A stretch of 64,000 nt of DNA from NCBI GenBank assembly GCA_031772625.1, contig CM062818.1, positions 1,282,458,277 through 1,282,522,276 on the forward strand, written 5' to 3'. A program made the translations under genes and the position numbers. The notes under the pieces were generated by a model, which was not told where the DNA came from, searched no databases, and saw only the letters and a list, made by a program, of their open reading frames with translations. Shown here piece by piece: positions 35,583-48,350 of the stretch. Origin of the DNA: Pinus tabuliformis (lineage: Eukaryota > Streptophyta > Pinopsida > Pinales > Pinaceae). Position 1 is the first letter of the stretch, and every line of letters begins with the position of its first letter.

Positions 35583-36302
35583 GTCAAGGAGGATGGCGAT
35601 TGTGCTATGAGTGCTCATGTGCCACTTAAGAAGAAGTGGGGACACATCGAGCTGTAGTCAGGAGGACTACAGGCGATGAGGGGCAAGATCCTTAAGGTAC
35701 CCAACATCTTGGATTATACCTTGCTACGGGAGCCCTGAAGAGGAGTAGCAAGACAGGCAGATGTCAGTAGAGACGGATGCGGATGAAGCGACATAGAGTG
35801 CTACAGTGCAAGAGTCTCGGGGCAGTGCGAGGCTAGCAAACTGCAACAATGCGAGATGGGACAAAGAGATGTGCAACGGTGAGAGATGCAGGGAGTTGTT
35901 GCAGCAGCACAAAGGTCAATAGAGGGAGCACTTGTTAGCGGCAGAGGGAGCTTCAGCATCAGGAGTGTTTCTAGCCTGATAGGGATGTCAGAAGTTGGGT
36001 GGATTAGTTACTTACTTCTCAGTAACTAAGTTGCAGTGCAGTAGCAGTATGCAGCATGATGAGAGGGGATGCAGTGCAGATGTAGTGCTGGGAGGATGGA
36101 CCAGCAGCAGCACGGATGCAGAGGGAGTTATCGTACGAATGCAACAGTGGCAGTGGCAGGGCCATGGGCAGCAGTATAGGATGCAGCAGTGCAACAGATG
36201 TTGGGCGGGGAGGCCTAGCATCAACACGGGGACCGGTGCTAGATGATCAAGGTAATGCTCAATGTGAAGTATTACTAGAGCATAGTCCTCGCTAAGAGGG
36301 AG
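35583..36302 (+). other. 3' leader and polypurine tract of the gag-only element
   Basis: Non-coding, rich in GCAG/CAGCAG phrases (about 36030-36200). It ends CTCGCTAAGAGGGAG directly before the 3' LTR at 36303. Comparable phrases in the same order precede the 3' LTR of the gag-less element (19888-20230 in reverse) and the fragment at 55804-56034. Confidence 0.7.
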
Positions 36303-39252
36303 TGTTGATTTGGGGTACCATCGAATGTGTTCTAGCCATGAAAATTAGTGGAGAGGCTTGTTGTCACGCAAAGTGTCTAAGCACCGTGACAACGCTCAAA
36401 CCGGGGGCTGTCACCCTGATCCCCAATCTCTCCGTTTAAGCCGTCTCCCTAGGCTAAGGGGGGTAGACCCTATGGGATAAAGGAAGACCAACTGGGACCC
36501 AGCTGGGTTGGGAGGCACAGCGAGGCAATTGAGCGCTTGATTAAAGCTCAGAGATAATTTGATTAGATTTTAAATACTTAAGACCAGTGCCTTTGCTAGA
36601 TCAAGTAATTGGTTTGTTGCTGCTTGGAAAATAGAAATATGAACAAATCCTTTGACAATTGCTTAAAAATATTTACTGAAATGTCTAGCATATGATGAGC
36701 ATTAATTTCACCAGATGTAAGACATTCAAAAGATGCACAGAGCTCTAGCAATTAAATTTGAAAGGATCAAAATTCATGAATTTCAAGTGCTAACCAGTTC
36801 ATAAAATGATTCACCACTTTCAGATAGCTAATCTTCAGATAAAATTTAAGCGCATTTAACTATATAAAAATGACAAATATTAATCCCACATTAAAATTTT
36901 TAGCCTTAGTGGAAAAGATACACCAAAATTATAAATGTGACAAATCCTTGAGTGAATATGCCAAGACTAAATGTGACAAAATATTTCAAAATTTATTTAT
37001 TTATTTATTTTATTTTATATATATATATATAGAAAAATCTAAACAAAAATAAATCAAAACCCTAAGATTAACTTTTATCCCTTTTTTAGGATTTTTATAC
37101 TTTTTTTTTTTTTTTTTTTTTTATGACATAATGTCATAAAGTTCTAAATTTAAAATTTAAATAGAACAAAACTAAAATCAAATAAATCTAAAACTAAAAC
37201 CTAGCTTAATAAAATCAAAATCTAATCTAATCTAATTAAAATTTAAATGAAGCGGAACATTAACAAAAATTATAAAGTTCTAAACTATAAGAAAAATAAA
37301 ATCAATTCTAATGAAAATTTAACTGAAAAACAAGCGCTAACCCTAAGTCCTAACTTAACACATAACACATGAAAATCGAAAGCCTTTTTGTTGCGCGTTG
37401 TTCTTTGTAGGATTAGCAACAGCGTGAAGAGCTTCGACGGCGAGAAAATGAGCTCGAAGACTGTGGAACGAGAGCTATGGAGGAGATGGGCAGCATGAAG
37501 GCTACGGATTTTTTGCAGGTTGGAGAGCGAGGAATGACAGTGGACGCATGAGGGAGAAGCAGCTACAGGTAGCAGCAAATGGGGACGCATAAGGGTTATG
37601 GAGCGTTTGTTTTGCAGGTGGGGATTGCAAGTTTTAGCAACGTGGAGAGGTGAATACGCAGGTGAAGAGTTGACTGCGGAATGAAGGACCAAGGTATGAA
37701 GTTGCGTGGGCAGAAGGAGCGAGGGTTTGAGGCAGCGTGGAGCTGCAATGAAGCCGCAGGAAGAACAACGTGAGGGTGAGGCGAGGATGGCAGCAAAGGG
37801 GCTGACGGACAGCGTGGGGATGGACTGTGAGCTAGACGATGACGGTTGAAGGAAAACGATTTTGCTGTTGGTGAAGGAATGGACGTGGGGTTTAGGAAGC
37901 TGCGTGGAGATGGCTGGAAATGCAGGTTAGAGCTGCGTGTAGCTTGAGGATTTCAGTTTTTTCTTTTGTTTTGTGTGCAGGTGTGTGGAGGTGAGATGGA
38001 CTGAGGGAAAGCACGGATAGGAACCGGCGGAGATTGAAGGTTGCGACTGCGGGGAGAGATTTGGAAAGGAGACAGCGTGAATAGGGAAAACTGAGGCTGC
38101 CAAGAAGTTTTGCCAGCGGCAATCAAGCAATCACAGCTTACTAAAAAAAAATCAAAAAGTTCATGTAACAAAGATGCCCTAGAAACCCTCGAATTTCTCC
38201 AGAAAACTTGAAAAAAAATTAAATCCTTCCACTCCTGATGAAAACCCTGCAAGAAATTTCTAGATCTAGGATAAATACCCCTACAATAACTAATTTTTTA
38301 GGCCAGATCTTACCCTCTAAGGCCTAGATCTGGCTTCAAACAAACAAACAAAAAAAATTCCTCAGATCTGCAACCTGCAATGACAAAAACAAAACACTCG
38401 GAAATAAAATATGCAAGAAACAAAACTAAAAACACTAAAACCAGCTAAATAATTACAATATTCAGAGTTCCACGGCTCTAAATAGCCAGATTTATCAGTA
38501 TGCCACAGAAATATTTTCAAAATTTTAAATTTAATATGAGATGCTTCAGAAAACCCTTAATGCATTCACAAGAAAAATTCAAATGATAAGCTCGGGATCA
38601 AAACTAGCTGGGCTCTTCAGAAAGCGCTTCTCAGGAGTTGGCTAGTTCAGGCAAGAACTTCCCCAAACGCCCGTTGATCTTCGAAATCAAGATTTTCCTG
38701 CACAGCTTACTTCAACCATTAACAAAGAGGGAAAAAACGATACTAAAATCCAGATCTAATGGAGATACCTGCCATCATATTCAGAAATTTAACTACCATT
38801 CAAACCCTAGTGACTAAACAAGATACCTATGTTTAAAATCACTCTTCATAAAGCTAACATTAATGGCTGAAATTAAAACCATGCACAAAAATAAAACATC
38901 TTACAGTATTTCCACGAAGAGTAACATCAGCAAGATTTCAACCCCAAAGTCTTTCTTTATTGCACATGAAAAACGATTACAAGAGAGCTTTCTTTAGCAC
39001 AAGACTCATAGATCGAATGATCTCAAATAACCCCTGACACCCTATTTAAAGATAAATTTCCCAACGGCTAGTTCGAGTGATCTATGTCAAAGTAATCTCG
39101 ACCATCGATGAGGATCAAAATCTCTTTTAATCTTTTAAATGTTGAGGAAATTTCACATTTTTTTAAATTAAATGCATTTTAATATATTAAAAAATTAAAA
39201 TTTTGCATTTATTTCCTCAAAACTTTGACTTATTATTATTATTAATTTTTTT

Positions 39253-39304
<52 letters not shown>

Positions 39305-40933
39305 ATTTTTAATTTTTTTTTTTGGACCCTCAAACTTAGCCTTTGGGAATTTTACCTAGGTCCTAGGACCTATGAGGGGATTAATTATTTTCTAACCCTC
39401 AAGACACTTTACATCATGATTTTTTACATTCTTACATCCCAAGGGGGAAAATCCATTTGACATAGACCCTCATAGACTACCCAGTTTTGCGACACAAATA
39501 TAATCTAGCAGATCAAGCAATTTGTAATAAAACAACCTAATCAAATAGTTAGGATTATTCTCAAATCATTTTTACATAGACTCGATCTAGCACACTAGGA
39601 CTCCCCTAAGATTCTAATGACAAAATCCATTCTGGCTTTGAAGTTAGGCTGAAGGAAAACTCTGCCGATCGTGGATCGGTGAGACAAAAAACCTTCCAGA
39701 ATGTAGATCATCACTAGAAAATTAGGTTTACCTAGGAAATTACATGCATGACACAGATTTGCTAAGATTATTTACAATTTACACATGCAGACTGGGTTTA
39801 TAAAATAACATGATCAGGGTGATGATGATAGTTGAATGGCTGCATGGCATGAACATATCGATCAAGCGCTATCCCTTTGCGAAAAAGGGGGTGCACTGCT
39901 ATGGATAGTTGACACGTAGTGGTCAACAAGGCTAAAGCACACCAGATCTCCAAGACCCAGAAATGGTTTGGGCAGATTCTAACCAGTTTGGAGATATTAA
40001 AATAATTAATATTTTTAATGGAATTCCTAAGTCTAAACTTAGGAAAAATAAAATATTAATGTCTATTAATATAAAAATGGATTAGAAGGTTGCAAAAGTC
40101 ATGGATCAAGCCAAATCTAATCTTAGTCGTTCATTAGAGACTTAATCTCGGTCGTTGATGGACCAATGAGAAAAGTATAAGAAGAGGCTTGAGGGTCAGT
40201 TGGAGAACACACCAGAGTGATCAGTCATTCATTTTGCTAGAGCGGGGTTGCTAAGCAAAGTTGAATCAGTGATCAGCAGCAAGGGGCAATGAGTACGAGA
40301 AAGAGAGGCAGGGACAATACTGGGAGACCAGCACAAAAGCAAAGAGAGCGAGAGCAGCAATCAGTCCAGGCTACGCAGTGTCGAACAGAGGCAGCACACA
40401 GCCCAAAGAGACTGTGTCATCCACGCAGAGGGCAGAGGGAGTGACACAGACGCTCCCAGAGGCTACGCAGTGCCTCAGAGGGCTGATGCAGAGGGTCCTG
40501 GGGCTAATGCAGGTCAACAGGAGGCTGACGCAAAGGCGTTGAGCTTCAGTTGTGCCGGAGAGGGTTTCGTGGGACAGGATTTCTGAATTCCTGTTTTCGA
40601 ATATAGAGGTATTGCTGCTGTGTATTTTTCTTTGTCGAGTGAGCCGATTAGGCGCCCAGTTGTACTCAGATAGACTGCATAATAATATAACCCTCTAAAT
40701 AGTTGCACTAGTTTTCCCGCATTGGGTTTTTCCAGGGACATTTGTCCAAAAATAACAGTGTCACTTGTGTGCTTGTTTTCTTTCAATTGATGATTTGTAG
40801 ATGTTGTGACTGTATCGTGTTTATTTCGATATTTAAATGTTTTAAATAACTTGGTCGAATTTAAACAAGTAGAAGAAATAAACCAGCAGAATACAGATTA
40901 ATTTTCTAACGAATAGACTTAGAAAATTCAACA
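36303..40933 (+). repeat. 3' LTR of the gag-only element, split by a solo LTR
   Basis: Parts 36303-36358 and 39929-40933. The LTR reads on cleanly at ...GAGAGGCT/AAAGCAC after the nested insertion. Its palindrome CCTAAGTCTAAACTTAGG is at 40026-40043. Confidence 0.92.
36359..39928 (-). mobile_element. Gypsy-type solo LTR (3.57 kb) with TSD AGGCT
   Basis: Read in reverse it starts TGTTGACCAC (39928) and ends GTGACAACA (36359). AGGCT flanks it at 36354-36358 and 39929-39933. It belongs to the same family as the LTRs at 1-644 and 2714-6003 but is clearly diverged. It holds an (AT)n run near 39261-39302, T-rich runs near 37096-37122, and no gene. It is nested in the 3' LTR of the gag-only copia-B element. 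Confidence 0.93.
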
Positions 40934-40984
40934 GTAGGATCCCCCTTTGGACCTAAATATCCAGATGGAGCGTGGCATTACAGA

Positions 40985-41165
40985 TGGTAACCCCAGCAAC
41001 TTGCCCGGATTTGAACCATCCAGATGGAGCGTGGCTCAACCATTGACCACAATTACAAATGGTAACCCCAGCAACTTGCCCGGATTTGAACCTGTACTAT
41101 GGCCTCCCCATAGGCAACATACCATGGGCAGATGGCTCAACCAGTCAAGCTAACCCTCGAGGGCT
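40985..41165 (-). mobile_element. tRNA-derived SINE with a doubled B-box part
   Basis: Read on the minus strand it has an A-box-like TTAGCTTGACTGGTTGAG and two B-box-like GGTTCAAATCCGG, at 41081-41092 and 41006-41017. A 75-bp unit with GGCAAGTTGCTGGGGTTACC is repeated. The start ...GAGGGTTAGC with a pol III promoter layout fits a tRNA-derived SINE. No clear target duplication was found. Confidence 0.65.
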
Positions 41166-42520
41166 AGGAACAATGAGAGATATTACCAACCTCTTATACA
41201 TTTATTTGAATTGAATAGAGAGCTAAATTTTATTCCAATATCACATATTCTCTAGGCACTCTGCATAGGTGTGCTATTAAATATTGAATTTTACTAATTT
41301 CATTGACTAGGAGCCATTTCATACTGCCACAAAATTTAAGAAAAATTTTACGATGAATTTGTTTTATTTCACACAAGGCTTTGATAAAGAATACTGTTTA
41401 AAATGAAATCAATTAAGTTCAGCTGAAATATGCAGAGGCTATCCATTTCATAAATTACCTTGCACACTAAGTAATCTTCTTCTCCTTTATTTCAAGATAT
41501 TCTGTGGATTATAATTTACATTGAATCAAAACAGCCAAAGCAAAACAGCCTTAACTCTAGACGATTTCCTATTTCCTTTTATTCTCTACACAATTCATTT
41601 CATCTTCCAATGAAAAGCATATGCAATATCACATAGTAAAAAAGACAGCAAGAATAATTGTCATAGTTAAATATTGAGTTTCTAATTTGAATGTAGATTG
41701 AGTAGTTTGGAAACGTGTACGGAAAAACTAATAACATATTGGGATGTTACATATCCCAGTGCCTGCAAAGTTCAAATAATATTTTGGAAGAAGTATTTAT
41801 AGGTGGCCTGTTCATGACAATCAAGGATGTTCAAAAGGATAACGCAATGCAAAAGATATTCTTAACTGGCGGTAGGAAATTTTCATTTGTAATATATCAG
41901 AGTTTAAAACATAAATACAACATCAAGCAAAGTTCCTACAAAATTATCTCATTATCTATGCCATATAGAATTGAAAATTCATATCAACTAAGAATTATTC
42001 CAAAATCACAAAATACAATGTGATTGATCTAGGATGAGATAATCATATAACGATTCACCTATGCCCTTGGTTGAATCATAGATTTGCATTCACTTAATCC
42101 TCTTGAACTAACCTTTTTTCAGAAAGAAAAAATCAAACATGTTCTATTAGATATAAACATGTTTACATGCAGTCTGATAATAAAAAAAAAAGCTATAAGC
42201 CAGATTGTCTAATTTCCTTAGAAGCGGGGCATAGTGAGGACACAGCCTCCCTCAGCAAAAAATATAAATAAAGGCAGGAATTATTTTCTGTTTAGCACTG
42301 ATGTATATAGTTTGCATGCCAAAATAAACATAGAACCAGCTGCCCATAGGGAATTTTATGTTGTTTTAAGCACACAAAAAAATATAAAAAACCCTAAAAG
42401 AGATCACGGGTTATGTCCAAAAAAAGAAAAGTAATGTCCCACAATGTGAAGAGCATAAAGTCCAAATGAGGAACAAAAACTCAGCTCCAGTTTATAAATC
42501 CCGATCTTATGTGTATGCCC
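41166..42520 (-). other. P4H intron sequence, no gene seen
   Basis: AT-rich. The longest frame (41715-42023, plus) has no recognisable motif and is probably chance. Confidence 0.5.
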
Positions 42521-42523
42521 TGC

Positions 42524-44525
42524 TTAAAGACTGAGAATTTGATTTGCCCGTTGCATTGTCAAACCTTCCTTGGATAAGATGTCTGCTGCCGAGGTGAACT
42601 CCATATGAAGGTGATTGAAGGTAATCCTGCGGAAAGCATTCTTCAGCATAAGGATCCGCTGCATCCAGTTGAACATGAGAGGGGGGACGAAAGAAGTTCC
42701 CTCGTTGATCCAGTCAATTGTCGCTTGGGAATCCCCAAATATATGAACCTCCTCCAGTTTTAAAAGCTTCGCAGAGTAAAGAGTTCCCCATAAAGCCAAG
42801 ATTTCTGCTCTACTGTTTGTTCCTTATCCACCATACCAGCTGAAACAATAAATGTGTCCTTCATCAATGGCAATTCTAGCTCCAAAACCACAGATTTGAT
42901 TCTAGGCCGCCCCATCAAAATGTCTTGTGGAGAAAGGAGTCATTGGATCCATATTCTCAAAACTCTGTTGACCTTGTTTCCAACTCTTCTTTTATATTCC
43001 AAGTAATGTGCACAAATGCTGATGCTTGTGCATCCAAATACTGAATCTGCCATCATCAAAAATAATAGTGTTTCGTCCCTTCCATATTCCCCAGATAATA
43101 AAAGAGGAAGTTTGCATACCTCCAACTCCAAGTCAAACCAGTATTTGAAGCATTCATCAATTGAGGTAAAGCACCACCACGCATTGATTTTGAGTTCATG
43201 TAATACAAAAATCCATATACCCACTACAATTGGACACCTGATAAATAAGTGAAGGGCATTTTCGAAATCCCCTTGGCATAGACCGCATCTTCCAAGTCCA
43301 TTAAAGCCTCATTTGCATAAATTATCCCATGTGAGGATTTTGTTTCTACGCACTGTTGAAGTTTCTAAGTCTACTTAGTTAGAAACCCTCCATGCACTTT
43401 ATCTGATTTATTCCTACCTACTTGTTATGTTACTTAACAAGCTATTTACAATGTAAATACTGGAAATAAACACTAGTGCATGCTCAACATACTACAGATC
43501 AACAACTAAAGAAAACAGAAACACTCACACCATATGACACCATTATTTTTGGACCAATGTCCCCGGAAAAACCCAATGTGGGAAAACCAGTGTAGCTATC
43601 TGAGGGTTTTCTTATTAAGCAATATCAGAGTACAATCTGGGTGCCGAAACTAGCCTACCCAACAGAGAATTTCCTTAGCAGTAATACCTCTCAGTTTGAG
43701 ATAAATCTCCTGGCTGAAACCCCGAATAATCCTTCCGACAGCTCCTCAGCACCAATCTGCCCCAGAAACCCCAACATCAGAATCTATCTGGACTGCGTCA
43801 GCCCCTCTCTACCCAGTGCTAGCCCTGCGTCACCCTGGATGGGTCTGCGTCATCCTTAGGAGGCCCTGCGTCAGCCCTCTAGCCCTCTACGTCAGCAACG
43901 CTGGCCTCTCGAGGCTCTACGCAAATCCCGGCTGCCTCTGCGTGGCCCTGCATGAGCCCTAGCTGGCTCTGCGTCACTCTCCTCGGCTACTACGCTGCTC
44001 TCCCAGCACTATCTCTGCCTCTCTGTCTCTCTGTACTCAATGCCCCTCAGCTCCAACTCCCAATCACTAATTCTATCTCTCTTAGCAAACCTCGCTCTAG
44101 AGAATAGAATGACTGATCACTCTGGTGTATTCTCCATGTGACCCTCAAGCCTCCTCTTATACTTTTCCCGTTGACATATCAACGGCCGAGATTAAGTCCC
44201 TAATCAACGGCTAAGATTATATCTGACTTGATCCAAGTCTTTTGGACCATTCTAACACAGTTTCATATTAATTCCCATTAATATTTTATTTTCCCTAAGT
44301 TTAGATTTAGGGACTCCATTAAAAATATTAATTATTTTAATATCTCTTGAACTGTTTAAAATCTGCCCAAACCCTTTCAAGGTATTGGAGATCTCATGTG
44401 CCCCAACCTCTCCACCAAATTTCGTGGCTAGAGCACATCTGATGCTACCCCAAATCAACATGCACCAACCAGCCGAATAGCAGTAACTTTCTGGGTAAAA
44501 ACCACTTCCTTGCTTTGTGGATGTA
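42524..44525 (-). mobile_element. LINE ORF2 3' part: zf-RVT and RNase H
   Basis: Minus strand. The zinc-binding domain that follows RT in plant L1-type LINEs reads FGWLVRRNKILTWDNLC, then GRCGLCQGDFENALHLFIRC. The RNase H part carries VHIFGDSQATIDWIN near 42715-42760 and ends with MEFTSAADILSKEGL. The frame runs through the insertion site of the solo LTR at 43354-44460 if one target duplication is discounted. Frames of the individual parts differ and there are in-frame stops (one lies just after WDNLCK), so the LINE is dead. RT itself is not seen. The upstream border near 44525 is approximate. Confidence 0.78.
43354..44460 (-). mobile_element. Copia-B solo LTR inserted in a LINE
   Basis: On the plus strand it runs TGTTGAAGTTTC ... 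CAAATCAACA, with flanking CGCAC (43349-43353) and TGCAC (44461-44465), a target duplication with one difference. It shares the TTTTTCC/CATTGGG block (about 43560-43590) with the other copies. Confidence 0.85.
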
Positions 44526-46601
44526 ATAATCCTTTTGAGAATTTTGGGGTATTCTTCTAAGAATTTTATTTATAAAATTTCATGCCAACATTTTCGCCAA
44601 AAATTCACGAAATTACACCAAAATGCACTAGTAAATAGGAACCCAGAAATTATACAAGCGCAACAAATAAATTGACAATTTGCAGAAGTAAACCCAGAAA
44701 CTCAAATAACATCAGAAAATGCAGCACAAGGAATGACTCAGCGTCATTTATTATAATACAGCATGCAGAGTACAACTGGAAATATCTTAGACAAAATAGA
44801 AAAGTTGATAGTTGAGTGGATCTCCAAATATTTTGCTGCTATGTTGATCTTGATCTCTCAAAACTCAACAACGACATCACTCTCCCTCCAACAATAGCTG
44901 CCACTAAATCAACTGAAAGACAATGAAGCACCAATTGAGGACCTAAATGATCCTCACTCTAATATCCCTGAAGTTCTATGAAACTCCTGGATGAAGTCTC
45001 CTCAAGGAGAGTTGGGTTTTCATCCAACACTCAACAACATACCTGAGGGTTTCCGTCCTGGGGCTAGAGAAGTTGGGAACTAGGTTCTCCAAACCTCATC
45101 AATAGAAAATATCAACAATCCAAGATGTCCCCCAATGTTCTCCTCCTCCTCTTTTATAAATCTAATGGACCCCTCCAGAACCTCCTATTTTATTATCAAT
45201 TTAATCATTAAACACATTTCCTTCTTTTTATTTCAATTAAAATATTCTTTTATATGTGGGAAAATGGTGAATTGACCACCATGCCACCCTAAGTCACTGA
45301 AAATCACTTCTAACCATACCATCAAGTAGATCTTCTTGTTCTGGTTCCATCTTGCTATTACACTAAGGGGTTTCGTCAAGTATTCCTCTCGGAATGCCAC
45401 CTTAAGCATAATTAATTGAGTTAGCCCAATAATAACCATGTTTCTTGAAAGTTGTTGGAATGCAACAGAACGAAAGGCAAGTTGTGCAAATGATGGACTA
45501 TGCCAAGCGAATGTCATCCAATCCCATAGAAACTCCTCAAAACCCCATGAAACATCTCCAAAATCCCCTGGGTTCTCTGCTGAAGTAAACCTGCACCTAT
45601 GACATGTTTACCTCCAACCCTGAAAGTCCATCCATAAGGAACATCACAAATCCTCCCACCCCAAGATTGCTTGCCCTCAAGCAATCCAAACCTGTGAACC
45701 AATTTAGTGGCCCAATGCAACTGAGACCCGATGCCCGAATCCCATACAAACCATTGGGTCATGCTATGCCTCTATGTCAACCCACCATGAATGGACACCT
45801 CAATGCCCAGATCCTAGACCAATCTCTGACTAGACCTATCATCAACAAATCCTCCTGGATCCCAATGCCACCAAGAACCAACAACAATGCTCCATGGTTC
45901 CTGTTGTGCTATAGCTTTGGTTATGAATGTTGCCCCATCAACTGTGTACAAACTCATGATCTCCTGCCAATCCATCCCGTGTGCAGGATTAGATGCATGT
46001 GCACCTATATATGGCATGAGTTGATTGTGTTGCACCATGCTCAACTCATGTAGCTCTACCCAACCAATCAACCACATATACCTAAGAATCCCTGCCTCTC
46101 TCCCTATAAGTGGGCAACTCATGCTGCACGCCCTATCTATGTACTCCTGGAGAGGACTGCTACCTGGAAATACTGCAGCTTTTGCTAGCTGCCACTACAT
46201 CTACCTACACCTCATCAGTGGGTAGACCCAAATATGGATGCACCACTATCTCCAAAAGAGCCTCCCTCATCTGACCGAAAACTCCATTCTCCATCGGTCC
46301 AGTTGTCACCTTCAAAACTGTACTATCAGGTTCCAAGGTCTACTGATGAACAATGTCTGCAAATACTACCTCCCTAGTGCTTGTCTGTACATTTGCCTGC
46401 TCCTCATCAATGATTGGCCAGCGGGATGTTTGCTCATCCTCCTCTATCATGAGCCACTAGTTGACTCTCCAAAGGTGGCCCAGCATGCGTACTGTGCTCC
46501 ACTATGTGTTGCTCATGCTGAATGGGAACACGCAGTTGCTCATCAATCTCCTCTACAAAGCATGGTTGTATCTCTAAATTGTTGTCGACAACTCCCCATG
46601 A
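44526..46601 (-). other. Unassigned; probably 3' part of a decayed LTR element
   Basis: It begins TGTAATAATCCTTTT near 44521, a TG start typical of LTR ends, with AT-rich and TATA-like sequence up to about 45240. Minus-strand frames at 45233-45762 and 45814-46122 are open but match nothing I recognise. The span lies downstream of the PDS5-gag fossil in reading direction and may be part of it. Confidence 0.35.
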
Positions 46602-47660
46602 CTACTCATGCTCCTCAGAGGTGTCCTCATAAGAACCCATGCACTCAACTATAAAACAAGAATACTCATCCTGAAAGTCAAAAGGAATCTCCTCTTCACC
46701 TACCTTTTTCATCTCCTCAGTGTCACTCATGCACAAGTGGTCAGGTCCCCAAGGTTCGTTGCAAATGAAGCAGAGACCTCTTCTCCTCAGCTCATTCATG
46801 TTGCATGGCTAGTCACCACAAATCCTCTGCAACTCCTCTTGGGTCAACTGCCTTCTGAAGAACCTCACGTTTTGCTCAACCAACCTTTTGGCTAGCTCAT
46901 AGGCAGTTGGTGAGACAACTTGTGTCTTCCTCCAAATGGCTAACAATTTGGTTTGCAGTTGCTTGCGAATGATGTCACCTTCAACTAATAATGAAGATAA
47001 GATATCTTGCATGTTGGCTTTTACCTCCTCAGGGTGATGCTCTCTGATGTTGGTGAAGAAGAATTGCCACATCTGAAAGATCAGATCATCTTGTTCTAGA
47101 TCACACATCACATAAGATCTTATTTTGGCCATGTTGTCTAGAATTACAAGCCTTCTATCAAAGTTTGAGCTCTAGGTGTCATGCAGTCCTGAATAGCATT
47201 CTACAATCAATTGAAAGACCCTCTTCATGATGTCATCATTATAGGGAGGAAAGGGTGCTACTATCCTCGAAATATTGCTAAAACAGGATGCAATGATAAG
47301 CTTGGCTTCTTCTCCTCGATGCTCCAAGAATTTGTCTTGAACCAATGCAAGCATAGCTAGTTCCAGAGCCCAATTTAAACTCCAATCAGATTGACCCACC
47401 TTGGAAAGATAGGATTTCAGCTCTTCCAATGTGAGGTCATCTCCTGATCTTCCAGCCTTTAAATCAAACTCAAGTAAGAAAATCCAATTCCCCACTTCTT
47501 TCTCCTTTTGTAAATCCCTCGGATGATTTTGTTGGAGCATATTATGCACTTTCCTAGAAAAGGGTCTGTTGTTTTGTTTGGGTGCATGGTGTTCCATGAA
47601 ACCAACTTTTGCTTCGTTCAATCTCTTCAATTTATTTAGGAGTTTTGTGAGTTCCTTCAT
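46602..47660 (-). pseudogene. Fossil joining a PDS5-like stretch to a gypsy gag zinc knuckle
   Basis: On the minus strand the first 280 or so codons strongly resemble plant PDS5, the cohesin-associated HEAT-repeat protein: LTLEELKSYLSKVGQSD, then ASCFSNISRIVAPFPPYNDD, FQLIVECYS, DLEQDDLIFQMWQFFFTNIR and LAIWRKTQVVSPTAYELAKR. With no intron between, it then runs into RRQLTQEELQ and LCFICNEPWGPDHLC, a CCHC knuckle of the kind found at the end of Ty3/gypsy Gag, and an acidic tail. It looks like a processed host transcript captured by, or fused to, a gypsy-type element. Broken, with about two breaks. Whether the PDS5 part begins at 47660 is unclear. Confidence 0.78.
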
Positions 47661-48350
47661 AGTTTAACCCAATGATGACAGAAAGTTACTGTTTTTCTGA
47701 GTTTGTATTTCTCAGTGAATTGTTTTGACAAACAGCTCGTTGACAATAAAATTACCTTCCCTTCAAATCTCAAGATTTCAACGAATTTTGGGTTTGGGAC
47801 ATAAAATTCTCACTGATAACCTTTGTCAAACAGTTCCTTTGCACACTATTGTAGGTGTATATGAGAGATTATACTTTTCCAACCAGTGGTTTGTAGAGAA
47901 TTTCATCGCCCAAATGTTGAGTTCCAACCACAGAATACAATAGCAAGCAACTTATAAAGATGGACAATACGGATCACAATGTAAATGCACCTTCTTCTTT
48001 AAATATCAATCTATAGTTTACATAAGCATGAAGACACAATGTTCAACATTTTATTAATAAATATAACAGAAGTATAACTCAAAAATGATACATAGTAAAA
48101 CCTAGAAAGTATGAGCAAGTTGAATAATCTTGAATGAACCCAGAAGTCTCTGCGTTTACCCATATTACAGCTTCCACAACTTATCTGCTTGTGCCAGTGG
48201 CCATATTGACTCCCCCACTCAACACAGCTCAGAAAGTGTGTCTCGGAGGTTGTTCATGCACACAACAATGATAAGTTTTGTCCTGGTTCGATGCAACTAA
48301 GCAAGTCCCTCAACTTAGCTTCAATCTGGTAATGCATTCTCCTCAGCAGT
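47661..48350 (-). other. Unassigned, possibly leader of the PDS5-gag element
   Basis: No recognised gene, primer site or clear LTR end. It lies between the PDS5-like frame and an LTR-like remnant. Confidence 0.35.

Larger units (their letters stand above)
33173..40933 (+). mobile_element. Copia-B element, gag-only type, with TSD GTAGG
   Basis: LTRs at 33173-34207 and 36303-40933 (the second split by a gypsy-type solo LTR) begin TGTTGATTTGGGGTA and end AAAATTCAACA. GTAGG flanks it at 33168-33172 and 40934-40938. It has a primer site, leader, gag and polypurine tract. The internal region of about 2.1 kb holds no protease, integrase or RT. Its 3' leader before the polypurine tract resembles that of the gag-less element at 18989-28925. 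It sits in the P4H intron, antisense to the gene. Confidence 0.93.

Noticed and set aside
39261-39302. (AT)n run in the solo LTR
   Set aside because: Plain microsatellite in an AT-rich LTR part; no sign of function.
41715-42023. 102-codon frame in the P4H intron
   Set aside because: No recognisable domain and typical codon randomness for AT-rich intron DNA.
45814-46122. Minus-strand frames at 45233-46122
   Set aside because: Tryptophan-rich and open, but without any match to RT, integrase or a host family that I could recognise; left as unassigned.
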